From Rugalucina vietnamica (Eukaryota; Mollusca; Bivalvia; Lucinida; Lucinidae): 64,000 nt of DNA. This document shows, piece by piece, positions 1-10,026 of this stretch. The position numbers and the translations under genes were made by a program. Position 1 is the first letter of the stretch. The number at the start of each line of letters is the position of its first letter. The notes beneath the pieces are model-generated. The model worked only from the letters and a program-made list of their open reading frames with translations. It did not search any database and was not told the origin of the DNA. Location: contig OZ024878.1 of assembly GCA_964017185.1 (NCBI GenBank), positions 3,038,151 through 3,102,150 of the forward strand, given 5' to 3'.

Positions 1-221
1 TCGACTGAAGTGACCCATGTCATGATGGTTCTACAAATCGTGTCAACTACATAAACGTCATCTGCGACTTCCACATTAACTCCCCTGGTCAATGAGATGC
101 ATGTCGACCGCTAACACATGGCGCCCCAGGCAGCCGCGGTACACTGGCATACTTCCCCCACAGGTACCCATTTATACACCTGGGTGGAGAGGAGCAATGT
201 CTGTAGGATACCACCAAACAA

Positions 222-285
222 TTCAGTGGCCGCGCTGGGGTTTGAACCCGGGTCAAACGCTCTCCCAACTGAGCTATCCGGACAA
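222..285 (-). repeat. tRNA-like SINE head relic
   Basis: On the minus strand this stretch has an A-box-like block (TAGCTCAGTTGGGAGAGCG) and a B-box-like block (GGGTTCAAACCCC) typical of RNA polymerase III internal promoters. The two boxes are too close together because the anticodon arm is missing, so it cannot be a working tRNA gene. It is best read as the head of a tRNA-derived SINE. The sequence at about 90-220 may be the rest of that repeat. Confidence 0.5.
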
Positions 286-299
286 ACTGGTGGGTTGAT

Positions 300-1775
300 G
301 GTTAGAGTATGCTGCGAGTACGATGTGATACGTTGTGTTATTCGACACTATATGTTCGGTGCCTTAGGTTATTACGGAACAAACCGGTGCGACACAGTTC
401 GGCGAGTAAGGCGTGATAGGATACGGTAAGTACGTTGAGATATCAATCGGTGAATTCGGTGTGATTCAGTACACTAAAAAGGGTGCGATTAGGTGCGATA
501 CGTAACAGTAAGTAAAGTGCGATACGGGTATGGTAAGTAAGGCGCGATACAATAAGCACGGTAGAAACAGTACGAAACTGTAGGATAAGTACGGAACGAT
601 ACGGTACGATACTGTACGGTTAAGTACGGAGTGATATGGTTCAGTAATAACGATGCGATACGGTACGTAAGAATACCATACCTTATTTACCGTTTCTACA
701 GAACCGCACCAACCTATCGTAAATGACTTAACGCAACATATGGCACTATTTAAATCGTACGATATTGCGCCGTACTGTGCGTACCGTATCACACCGTACC
801 ATATCGCACCTTACCGTACGTACCGTATCGCAGCCCACTCACCGTGACATCATTGTATATTATTGCACCGTTCTTACCGTACCGTATAGCGTGATGCTAT
901 ACCGTAATGCGTGTTTCGATATGGAGAGTACATATGCGATACGGTGTTGTACTTTAGAACGGTGCGAAACAATTCCGAAAGACTTCGGTGTCACATGGTA
1001 CGTTAAGTACGATGCGATACCTGGCGGTAAATTCGGTAAGATGCGGCACCGCAATATTGGTGCAGTGAGTACGGTACGTTAAGTACGGTGCGATTTTGTG
1101 TGATACGATTCGATTAGTACGGTACAGCAAGTACAGTGCGATACGGTGCGGTAAATACGACGAGATACAGTACTTTAAGTACTATGCGATACGGTAAGCC
1201 TTGTGATACGCGTGTCGTGCAGTACTAATAGTACCTTGCGATTAATATGTCTCTGCACTTACCATTCTGTATCATACCAAGCTGCGTCGGATTTACGTAC
1301 GTATCGTACCGGACAATTCGTACCGTATCACACCTAATCGCATCGTTCGTACCGCTCTGTTCTAACTGCACCGTTCTTACCGTACCTTATCGCACACTGT
1401 TCATCGCTAGATATCGCACCATGCTTATTATACCGTATCAAATATATTGAATCCGCCGAATTGCATCGTGTCGTTCTTACTTACCACACCGTATTGCACC
1501 CTTGCCGTGTCGCATCATACTCGAAACATACTCACTGCACCGCATCGCATTGCACCGTATAGAACCTTACTACTGCGCACCGTAAATACTGTACCGCATT
1601 GTACCTTAACGCATTGTAGCTGTCCTACCGTATAGCACTGTTACTCCCACACAATATCCCTACGTACCGCATCAACCATACCATTTCTTACCACATCTTA
1701 CCCTCCTAGAGTTTTGCACCGTACCGTGGTACATTGTACTCACTGTAGAGTTTCGTACCGTGCTGTACCAACCGT
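300..1775. repeat. degenerate short-period repeat in alternating orientation
   Basis: About 1.4 kb is built from loosely repeated words such as GTACGGTGCGATAC. From about 310 to 680 and 900 to 1240 this orientation dominates; from about 690 to 890 and 1240 to 1770 the reverse complement (TACCGTATCGCACC) dominates. The alternating blocks could pair as long imperfect hairpins. Many short open frames here are by-products of the repeat. It resembles in design the CTACGTCCT blocks at 56400-57440. Confidence 0.8.
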
Positions 1776-3000
1776 TTTTTTTTTTTCACGCCGTAATGGA
1801 GAAGGGAACCAAAACTCATCTTTGACACGACAATAAATATTTCAAGAGTTATACAAAACTAAATTAGACCAAACACTGCCCTACACGTCTGAGGATCGAA
1901 CATGGATATCTTGCAGTGACTATATTGCTTTAAAACATTAAAATCTCCTTACACCTTAAAATCAGCAGCTTTGACACTTTTTCGTCTATTACTGCCTGAA
2001 CCATTGGACATTCGTCTGTCCCTCTGATATAGGGATTTCCGTGTTTACCGTTTGAGCCTCTGGCCACTGTTTTACCTCTGTCCCTCTGAAACCAGGCTTT
2101 CAGTGTTCACCCTTCTAGTACGAAAAAGGAAAGTCAACAGTTCATGAAAACTATTTAATACCTGCCTTCAATATTGTAGTCCATAATGCGAGTCCCTCCA
2201 TTCCTGGCTCAATGCAAGCAATCATGGTCTGGTCACTCTGGTGATCATTTAGACTCCGACTTTTATAAAGCGGTGATGAGGTATAATTATCATACCTATT
2301 TTACATCGTTTAATATATAACTTGTCAATTACCTATGTTCAAGTCCCCTAAACCACATTGTCTCGGCGCGATCGAATAAAATCTTTTTGAGAAAAGAAGC
2401 CTGAAAGATATACGAACCCATAGCGCATAACATATTTGGGTTTGGAATCTTTGTTCTAGAATAATATAAGAAAGAATGCGTATTTTCCGAAAAACTGTAT
2501 TTTCATTTTGCTATTCCATGGCAACCAGCTGGTCACATAAGTTTAATGTTTCCATTTCTGTTGACGTAAACGATGATGACGAATATCGTTATACACCTCT
2601 AATCATGCGACTCTGTCTTGGTATGTCAGGCGTACGCAAACATGCACAAAAAATCGTGTTTCTCGTAGCCCAAATGGGCTATATAAGCCCGATCGGGCTA
2701 AAAAAGCCCGAAATCGACTTCTACCTAACCTGATAAATATCGCGGGGGCGACCTGTTTTGGTTGGTTGTGTCTCCAGGTTTCGTCTGTAGCGGTCATCCT
2801 ACGTTTCGTACTATAGAAATTCCAAACATTTACTTTATTCTTTAGTTGGAGTTTATACTGAAATTCATACTGGGGAAATACTTTACATTTCGTGGATTTT
2901 GTGCATTAAATCCCGATCGTCGTGACATTTAACTAACGAATTTACCCCACCCACTTCGTGAAGTCACACTAATGTACCCTAAGGATTCACCGAACAGCTC
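1776..3000. other. intergenic, nothing recognised
   Basis: I see no convincing coding exon or known repeat here. A cluster of small inverted words (GGGCT/AGCCC) occurs near 2665-2712 and could form a short hairpin. Confidence 0.4.
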
Positions 3001-3004
3001 CCCC

Positions 3005-3150
3005 TTCCTAAGGATGTTCCACATAAAGTTTGGCTTTGATTGGTGATCTTTGATATTGCTGACAGACAGACGGACGACGGACGGACACCGGAGCATGGTC
3101 ATCCTATTAGCTCATCTTTTGAGCCCTCGGCTCAGGTGAGCTAAAACATG
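3005..3150 (-). repeat. GCTCACCTGAGC-family repeat, terminal fragment
   Basis: This fragment shares the GACGGACGACGGACGG run and the closing CTCGGCTCAGGTGAGCT with the long copies at 30998-33115 and 57998-61738. Only the terminal 150 bases are present. Confidence 0.75.
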
Positions 3151-3485
3151 GTTATATCTTACATAGATTACAACGTGCACAGTCAACAAGGAAATATTAG
3201 ACATCAATATAATGATGACATCAACAATTAAATTATTTTGCTGTAAAATAAACCACATGATCAAGAATGCACCGAAATAAGTGACTTGTGGTCTGGATGT
3301 GGTCACAGTGCATTTATAGTATAACACTGATGCATCGTAACCAGTTTGCATATAAACGTACTAATTGAGAAGAATTATTACTTAGGTGCGCCACGGGAAA
3401 TAATCCACCAATGAAAACGTCGGACGATTTTGACATCTGAAAAATACATGCACGTGTGTACCATTTCTTTTACATTTGGATTTCA

Positions 3486-3850
3486 CCTCACCTGAGCCGA
3501 AGGTGAGATAATAGTATACCCATGCTCTGATGTCCGTCGTCATCGTTGTTATTGTTGTCAACACTGTTCAAACATCTCCTCTGAACCACTGGGCCAATTT
3601 AAACCAAACTTCATGTGGAGCATTCTTATGCATGTGGAACCAAAGTTTGTATAAATGGTCAAGGTCACATGACCAAGATGGCCACCAGGGCTATAAATAG
3701 CAAAACCCTTAGAAATACTCATTCTCCGGAACCGATTGACCAATTTCAACAAAACTTGGTATGTAGCATTGGGGACTCTGGCCCATCATAGTTGATATAA
3801 ATCATGACCTTTGGTTTGAAATTGCCTATTTTACGGAAAGATCAAAATTT
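3486..3850 (+). repeat. GCTCACCTGAGC-family repeat, divergent fragment
   Basis: It begins with CTCACCTGAGCCGAAGGTGAG and continues through the family's standard phrases (AGGTCACATGACCAAGATGG, and AACTTGGTATGTAGCAT). It corresponds to about one internal unit. Confidence 0.75.
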
Positions 3851-3852
3851 GG

Positions 3853-4023
3853 TGCACAGCTGATCAGTGCCTTTGTTTTCGCTACTAGGACAGTACAATT
3901 ACTATTCCACTTAATTAAATCCAAAATTTTAAGCCTCTAGCCTGCTTCTGTGACTGTACATGCCGGCTTATTTCGGGTCAGGTCGGAACATCAGAAGACC
4001 GGGTTTCTCGCGTCGCGTTTCAT
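3853..4023. mobile_element. GAGCC MITE, truncated copy
   Basis: This holds one half of the MITE defined at 12779-13009: part of the central hairpin (CAGCTGATCAGTGCCTTTG), the GTACAATT block, and the terminal region with TTTCTCGCGTCGCG. The opposite arm is missing. Confidence 0.75.
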
Positions 4024-4100
4024 AAAATGATAAAAATACTTATCTAGCATACGGTCCTCTCTAAAGTTGAACATCGGGAAAATGTTAAAACATAGTAGAT

Positions 4101-4380
4101 TACGAAAACATGTCCATGTAATATACAGATTTTTCTTTAGTTTAAAAAAATTGAAAATGTCCAGTAGAATTTTTTTGATATTTTTCTTATTTTTGCTCCA
4201 AAACATAGATTGTGGGTACTCGTTAGAACCGCCTCGACGAGGCGGTTCTAACGAGTACCCACAATCTATGTTTTGGAGCAAAAATAAGAAAAATTGGTAT
4301 ACCCCTACAACCCCCAGTTTTACTATATAAAAGTGGGGTTCAAGGGGGTATTCTTGTCATGGACATATTTTTCTGATGCA
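4101..4380. mobile_element. palindromic MITE (GATTGTGGGTAC family), full copy
   Basis: The element has inverted ends related to GAAAACATGTCC / GGACATRTTTTTC and, at 4178-4294, a near-perfect palindrome of about 115 bases centred on CCTCGACGAGG. Its arms contain ATAGATTGTGGGTAC and GTTAGAACCGCCTCG. A conserved tail follows (CCCCAGTTTTACTATATAAAAG). The lack of arm divergence suggests either recent activity or arm-to-arm correction. Confidence 0.8.
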
Positions 4381-4428
4381 GTATCACGGGTACCAAACGA
4401 ACTGATGCGCAACCGATCAAGTTTGGGG

Positions 4429-4431
<3 letters not shown>

Positions 4432-4478
<47 letters not shown>
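4432..4478. repeat. poly(T) tract
   Basis: An uninterrupted T run of about 46 bases. Apparent open frames across it encode only poly-Phe or poly-Lys and are not genes. Confidence 0.9.
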
Positions 4479-4483
<5 letters not shown>

Positions 4484-4799
4484 ATACTCATGCGCACGCA
4501 CGCACGAAGACTCGCACCCAGGCACACACGCACACTTGTGTGTTTCTTTGATAACTCTTTATAACAAATCGCCCGTCAGCTACCATGAATGAAAACTGCA
4601 TTTAATTAAGTATGACATCATAATCAGCAGATCAGAATGAATGCATCACATGAAGTATGATGTATCTGTGAAAACATGGGTTTGTCCTTTGTAAGGTTAC
4701 ATTGACATGACAGACAACATTGTATTTTAATGATAAATTGCAATTGAACAAACTATGTTCTTACTAATTGCCTCCCTCTTGAGTCTAACTGGGTCTAAT

Positions 4800-4992
4800 T
4801 GAGAAACCAGGATTTTCGCACATGCGAAAACAAAGGCGCAGATCAGCTTCTCAGCAACTGAGTAGCTGATCAGCGCCTTTGGTTTTGGTACACGGATAGT
4901 ACAATTTCTCTTCTACATACTGTCAAAATTTCAGGCCTCCAGCTTTCTTGGTCGGAAGCCCCGAAGATCGGTTTTCTCGCGTCGCGGCTCAT
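4800..4992. mobile_element. GAGCC MITE copy
   Basis: It shows the central palindrome (GGCGCAGATCAGCTTC / GTAGCTGATCAGCGCC), the GTACAATTTCTCTTCTAC block and the terminal GTCGCGGCTC. The 5' end is slightly eroded. Confidence 0.8.
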
Positions 4993-5038
4993 TTGCTGTT
5001 TTCAAATAGGTTTCAACGTAGATCAGCTGGCTAGCCTT

Positions 5039-5839
5039 TGTTGTGCAGAAAAAATGTTTATAAATGAATTTAAATATTAAATTAAGGCTGAAATAAAAAT
5101 GATAAATTTATAAATAAATAAAAGTAGTTCAGAAAAATAGAAAGATGGAAAAGGAAGAATAAGTTTACTTTGGACAGTTTTAGAGAACAAAGAGTCAAAT
5201 TTCTTAAGCAGTTTTTATCCCTCGGCTTGAAACAGTTTTGACAAGTATTTTAAATATCTATTGTACAATCTCAATTCGCTTGTCTGTCGGTCGTATTTAG
5301 CATGTTTTGTGAGCTTAGTTATGTAACAAGTAATCAACTTAATCTTGTTTGGCATGGATAACGCCGGAAAGAATCTGTCACCAAAGTCTCGCACAATCAC
5401 GGTCCTCTTGCCCAAATCTCGTTTTGTCACGTGGTAAGCCACGATAAGTAAGTAAGGCTTTATTTCATTGGTTAAATTTTATTAGATTCTTAAAACCATT
5501 TTGATTGGTCAAATGGGTAATGGGGTAGAGTGGATGGCCCCGCGAGAAAAAGGGTTAGTTAGATTTTGGACACTTGTGGAATACCACGGAACGAAATAAG
5601 TCGGATTTCCGAGTTAAAGTAAAATTAAGAACTTTGCATTTAATACTGGATTGCCAGTTGAAACTTTGTAAAAGTTAGATAGCCAACGTGTTTTAAACTT
5701 TTGAGAACATTGTTGTAATTGTGTTGTTGAAAAATTTTATGGATTTCCATAAAGGAAAAGAAAACTGAACTTGGTTTATTATCATTTACGAACACTCCAA
5801 ATTTAAGATTCTGCAAGCACACGCATACTGCAGAACACT
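5039..5839 (+). mobile_element. left long terminal repeat of LTR retrotransposon
   Basis: These 801 bases start TGTTGTGCAG and end GCAGAACACT. They match the block at 7186-7986 almost base for base: I see three differences, near 5054 and at 5826-5829. Immediately after it comes TGGTGACAGAATCGCAGG, a good candidate tRNA primer-binding site because it starts with the expected TGG. The near-identity of the two repeats indicates a recent insertion. A minus-strand frame of 75 codons occurs in both repeats and is not considered a gene. Confidence 0.9.
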
Positions 5840-5857
5840 TGGTGACAGAATCGCAGG
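5840..5857 (+). promoter_or_regulatory. candidate primer-binding site
   Basis: TGGTGACAGAATCGCAGG directly abuts the left LTR, as expected for minus-strand priming by a tRNA 3' end (CCA complement). I could not assign the tRNA with confidence. Confidence 0.7.
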
Positions 5858-5944
5858 GTAGAGATAATTTCGGAACTCACAAGCCAAGCGAGTGCAAAAT
5901 CTACTAGAGCAATTCCCCAACAACAAAAAAGAGACGTTTCAAGT

Positions 5945-7039
5945 ATGGATCATTTTCCTGGAAACGACGGTAAACGACGAAGAATTTCCTCGCGTCAGTG
6001 CTTCAGGTGTGGACATAACCATGTATTTGGACAGTGTCGAGCATTACATGCAAAATGCTTTTCGTGCTTTCAAACTGGACATTACAGGAAAGTCTGCAGA
6101 AACAAGGCACACCAGCTCAAGGGTACTAAAACAAAAGGAAGAGACTCGGAGCGAATGACGGCGTTTATCCGGAAGAAAACAGCAGAATCGTTGCCATTCA
6201 GCCTGATACCAAATGACGAACTTTCAAATTGTATTATGAAAAACAGTGGAATTCATGAGAAATACCAAAAACAACTGAAACAAGTACGTGTATCGGCTGC
6301 TCAAATTCAGTCAGAAATCATTTCGACACAAGAAAATCTGAAACAACAGCTGTGTGAGTTGCGAGAATCAGCTTCCCGTGAAAGATCGGACTTCATTTCC
6401 AAACAGGAAAACATGAACAAAAAGCTAGAGGAAGCGAAAAACCTAGAATTGAACCTACGACGAAGACGTGATTCACTTCAAGAACAATTATATCTGGGGG
6501 AACACAAGCTAGGGAAGGTTGAGGACAAACTTACTACCACTAAACAACGGAACTCCGATTTGGAAAGAGAAAATGTTGAACTAAGAACACGTGTAGCCAG
6601 TTTAGAAACAAATTCAGAACATTTACACACGCAAATGCTTGATTTACAATGTGAAATTGACGTCAAAACATCTGAGTTACATGAAATGACAAAGCAAAGA
6701 AATGCTGTATTTCAATATTTCCATGAAAATGACAAACATTTAGGGTGTAAATCAAAGGAACAGGCGTTAAGGAGTGAATTTTTATGGATACTAGACAATG
6801 TGGGCTACGCGAGAAATGTGCATGGTAGATCGGGTTACCATTATGAGTGCGACAAATGTGGAAGCTCAAAAGTGCATAGCAATGCACACTGTTTGGCAAT
6901 GGGAACTGACTGTGGCTTATGCCATAAAGCAAACCATTTCTCTACAAAATGTAGAAGTGTTCTTAGGAGACAGAATAACGCTCCTTCATGGTTGCTCGAT
7001 CTACTCAGCGAACTCGCCGAAACCGTGTCATCTAAATAA
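5945..7039 (+). CDS. Gag-like zinc-knuckle/coiled-coil protein of LTR element
   Basis: This 364-residue frame is the only protein between the two LTRs and starts 105 bases after the primer-binding site. Two zinc knuckles sit at the N-terminus (Cys19-Cys22-His26-Cys31, and Cys38-Cys41-His46-Cys51 in canonical CX2CX4HX4C spacing). Residues about 105-255 are a long, charged, heptad-like coiled coil. Two further knuckles lie near the C-terminus (Cys302-Cys305-His311-Cys316 and Cys323-Cys326-His331-Cys336). Retroelement Gag proteins carry such knuckles for nucleic-acid binding, usually only at the C-terminus; having them at both ends of a coiled coil is atypical. No protease, reverse transcriptase or integrase is encoded, so movement would need enzymes from another element. 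The frame is intact, as expected for a young insertion. A role in RNA packaging is inference. Confidence 0.8.
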   Translation: MDHFPGNDGKRRRISSRQCFRCGHNHVFGQCRALHAKCFSCFQTGHYRKVCRNKAHQLKGTKTKGRDSERMTAFIRKKTAESLPFSLIPNDELSNCIMKNSGIHEKYQKQLKQVRVSAAQIQSEIISTQENLKQQLCELRESASRERSDFISKQENMNKKLEEAKNLELNLRRRRDSLQEQLYLGEHKLGKVEDKLTTTKQRNSDLERENVELRTRVASLETNSEHLHTQMLDLQCEIDVKTSELHEMTKQRNAVFQYFHENDKHLGCKSKEQALRSEFLWILDNVGYARNVHGRSGYHYECDKCGSSKVHSNAHCLAMGTDCGLCHKANHFSTKCRSVLRRQNNAPSWLLDLLSELAETVSSK

Positions 7040-7165
7040 TATGCAGATTGTTTTATGAGTTATTTTGTTGGTCATCATAAATGAAAAATATTTTAGTGCA
7101 GATCAATTTGCTAGAAAATGCTAGGTTGTAAAACAATTTTAATTTTCCATTTCACGGGAGTGAAA

Positions 7166-7185
7166 TAAAATAGGGGAGGGGAACG
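7166..7185 (+). promoter_or_regulatory. polypurine tract of LTR element
   Basis: The purine run AAAATAGGGGAGGGGAA ends just before the right LTR. This is the standard position of the plus-strand primer in LTR retrotransposons. Confidence 0.75.
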
Positions 7186-7986
7186 TGTTGTGCAGAAAAA
7201 ATGTATATAAATGAATTTAAATATTAAATTAAGGCTGAAATAAAAATGATAAATTTATAAATAAATAAAAGTAGTTCAGAAAAATAGAAAGATGGAAAAG
7301 GAAGAATAAGTTTACTTTGGACAGTTTTAGAGAACAAAGAGTCAAATTTCTTAAGCAGTTTTTATCCCTCGGCTTGAAACAGTTTTGACAAGTATTTTAA
7401 ATATCTATTGTACAATCTCAATTCGCTTGTCTGTCGGTCGTATTTAGCATGTTTTGTGAGCTTAGTTATGTAACAAGTAATCAACTTAATCTTGTTTGGC
7501 ATGGATAACGCCGGAAAGAATCTGTCACCAAAGTCTCGCACAATCACGGTCCTCTTGCCCAAATCTCGTTTTGTCACGTGGTAAGCCACGATAAGTAAGT
7601 AAGGCTTTATTTCATTGGTTAAATTTTATTAGATTCTTAAAACCATTTTGATTGGTCAAATGGGTAATGGGGTAGAGTGGATGGCCCCGCGAGAAAAAGG
7701 GTTAGTTAGATTTTGGACACTTGTGGAATACCACGGAACGAAATAAGTCGGATTTCCGAGTTAAAGTAAAATTAAGAACTTTGCATTTAATACTGGATTG
7801 CCAGTTGAAACTTTGTAAAAGTTAGATAGCCAACGTGTTTTAAACTTTTGAGAACATTGTTGTAATTGTGTTGTTGAAAAATTTTATGGATTTCCATAAA
7901 GGAAAAGAAAACTGAACTTGGTTTATTATCATTTACGAACACTCCAAATTTAAGATTCTGCAAGCACACGCACACGGCAGAACACT
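7186..7986 (+). mobile_element. right long terminal repeat of LTR retrotransposon
   Basis: It has the same 801-base length as the left repeat and is nearly identical to it. Flanking sequence (left GCCTT, right TTCAC) shows no clear target-site duplication, so either the exact ends are off by a base or two or the locus has rearranged. Confidence 0.9.
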
Positions 7987-8295
7987 TTCACTAAAGTTTT
8001 TAATGTTTGACGCAAGTTAGGCGTATTTTTTCCGAGACCATTCATTCAAACATTATAGTATGGTATGCAGACCCTTTTAGCGTAATCTCTATCTGAATGC
8101 AAATTTATGTTAATAAAGTCTTTGTGGTCATAATCTGTTTTTGATATTTTCATTGACCACTGTGCTTTATAACATAATTACGTAAATACGAACGTCAAAG
8201 GCCAATTTATATTTTCGAGAATACGCAACGTACTTTTGTCCCAATGGTTAAAAGCAGGCGCGTTCAATGTCTCTATTGGTCTTGATTGATTATAC
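7987..8295. other. intergenic, nothing recognised
   Basis: AT-rich sequence between the LTR element and the next MITE, without a supported gene or a recognised repeat. Confidence 0.4.
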
Positions 8296-8297
8296 GA

Positions 8298-8515
8298 GCC
8301 GCGTCATTAGTAAACCTGCGAAACACAAGACGCCGATCATCTGTGCAGTAAATTGCACAGCTGACCGGGCCTTTGTTTGCACTTCACGGACTGTACTATT
8401 CCTCTTGTTCATAAATTCGAAAATTTGCACGCTTTTAGCTTTCTTCCATGAGTTAAAATGTTCGTTTGAGTCAGATCTGAATGTTCGAAAAACAGGCTTT
8501 TGTATGACGTGTCTC
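8298..8515. mobile_element. GAGCC MITE, old divergent copy
   Basis: It starts GAGCCGCGTCATTAGTAAACC and ends with a degraded inverted end (GACGTGTCTCAATT). The central hairpin is eroded to GTGCAGTAAATTGCAC. An open frame of 135 codons across it is accidental. Confidence 0.65.
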
Positions 8516-9173
8516 AATTACGTCGTTGACGTATTACATCTTTATACCGTATATCAAACGTTATATACAGCTCCGGGCAAAATTATTGTACCGTTAGCTG
8601 TCTGCATGCCTGTCTGCCATTTCCTCTATGTCCACGCAAAGGGAAGATCCGCAGGCTCAATTTGTCATGTATAAATCCGCACGTCTATTCATAAGCATAC
8701 AGTATGGAGAATGATATTCGTTGATTGCTTTCTCGGGCCCTTTATTGGGAATTGTCAATTTGGCCAAGAAATTTGCACAGCAGATATCCATGTTGTTATT
8801 TGTTACAATGATATAATGTCTGTAAAATTTCAGATGAATGACTAATATATATAAGGGTTTGCATTTATTTCACGTTGAAACAGATAGAACCAAGCGTCCC
8901 TTATGTCATATCTTTAGCCTACTTTGGGCTGTAGTATTAAACATTATTCAAGCGGCATATTAATGGTCTCCGTATCAACACCGATCTCCTCCAAGGTACC
9001 CAGTACTCCCCCAATGACAATCAGCATTTTATTTATTTATTTTTTTTTTCAAAAACAGATATGAGCCCGTTATGTATGGCACATCTTCCATTTTGGACAT
9101 CCACTGTCCATGATTAATAAATGATAATTATACAAAACATTTGGTTGTTTTATTATCCTCCATCAATGTAATT

Positions 9174-9410
9174 GAGCCGCGACGCGAGAAAACCGGTCTT
9201 CGGGGTTTCCGACCAGGTCTGACACAAACCGGCATGTACAGTTTCAGAAAAAGTCTAGAAGATTGAAATTTCGGTTTTAAGAAGAAGAGAAATTGTACTA
9301 TCCGTGTAGCGAAAACAAAGGCGCTGATCAGCTTCGCAGTGTAACTGCGAAGCTGATCTGCGCCTTTGTTTTCGCATAGGCAAAAATCCGGTTTTCTCAC
9401 GATGCGGCTC
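9174..9410. mobile_element. GAGCC MITE copy
   Basis: Complete copy with GAGCCGCGACGCGAG at one end and GATGCGGCTC at the other. The central hairpin is GATCAGCTTCGCAGTGTAAC followed by its inverse. Confidence 0.9.
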
Positions 9411-9427
9411 GTATCTGACGTGACATG

Positions 9428-9661
9428 ATTCGCGTCATTAGAAAACCGGAGTTTTGCCTATGCGAAAACAAAAGCGCATATCGGCTCTGCAGTAACGCTT
9501 ACCAGAGCCTTTCATTTCGCTCACGGATAGGCCAATGAATTCGTCTTCTTCCTAAATCCGTGATTTCAAGCTTCTAGCCAACTTCTGTAGCCACACAGGC
9601 CGTTTTGTGCCAGACATGTTTGGAAACCTCGAAGACCGGTTTTCTCGCAACCCGACTCGCA
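9428..9661. mobile_element. GAGCC MITE, divergent copy in opposite orientation
   Basis: It lies just after the preceding copy, oriented the other way, with ends CGCGTCATTAGAAAACCGG and CGGTTTTCTCGCAACCCGACTCG. Its central hairpin is decayed. Confidence 0.75.
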
Positions 9662-9915
9662 TGTAGCAAGACGTTGGATTTGTCAATGGGTCATCGGCTG
9701 ACAAAACCAGCAGCAAGACATTGGCGGTCGAAGAGATTTTGACAAGCCTACGCCATAATATTATTCAAAGTTATTCTCAATACAGAAAGACTGCATAGTT
9801 TCAAAACTTCATACTGGCGGTTAGGAAAAGCCCTTGACCTGATCCGGCGGGGTCTAGTCTTAGCTTAGACTGCACTCGCCGTGACGGTGCCGTTAACTTT
9901 GCCGCACGTTGCCTT

Positions 9916-9924
9916 AAATATAAG
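9916..9924 (+). promoter_or_regulatory. TATA-like element upstream of chitobiase-like gene
   Basis: AAATATAAG lies about 57 bases before the ATG at 9981, which would place transcription start about 30 bases before the ATG. It is a plausible core promoter from position only. Confidence 0.35.
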
Positions 9925-9980
9925 CGTACTTTGCTGAACAAACTGTCTTAGTAAGAGTGTGTGTGTGATACCTTGGAAGC

Positions 9981-10026
9981 ATGGCGCACGTTTTAAGTGC
10001 CGTTTGGATAGTTCTTTTAGTAACAG
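9981..10026 (+). CDS. chitobiase-like gene, exon 1 (signal peptide)
   Basis: ATG followed by MAHVLSAVWIVLLVT, a short hydrophobic leader consistent with secretion. It ends in phase 1 at a good donor (CAG/GTGTGT). It joins in phase to exon 2. No other in-frame ATG precedes it nearby. Confidence 0.75.

Noticed and set aside
4294..4551. Frame with a poly-Phe run (and poly-Lys frames at 12537, 29041, 30094)
   Set aside because: They only translate poly(T)/poly(A) tracts and flanking repeats.
5215..5442. 75-codon minus-strand frame, repeated at 7362-7589
   Set aside because: It lies inside both LTRs, so its duplication reflects the LTR pair and not a conserved gene.
8267..8674. 135-codon open frame
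   Set aside because: It overlaps an old MITE copy and ordinary flank; no motif or start context supports it.
9128..9400. 90-codon minus-strand frame, with similar frames at many other places sharing the KGADQLR word
   Set aside because: These frames map exactly onto copies of the GAGCC MITE and its hairpin; they recur with frame breaks and have no gene structure.
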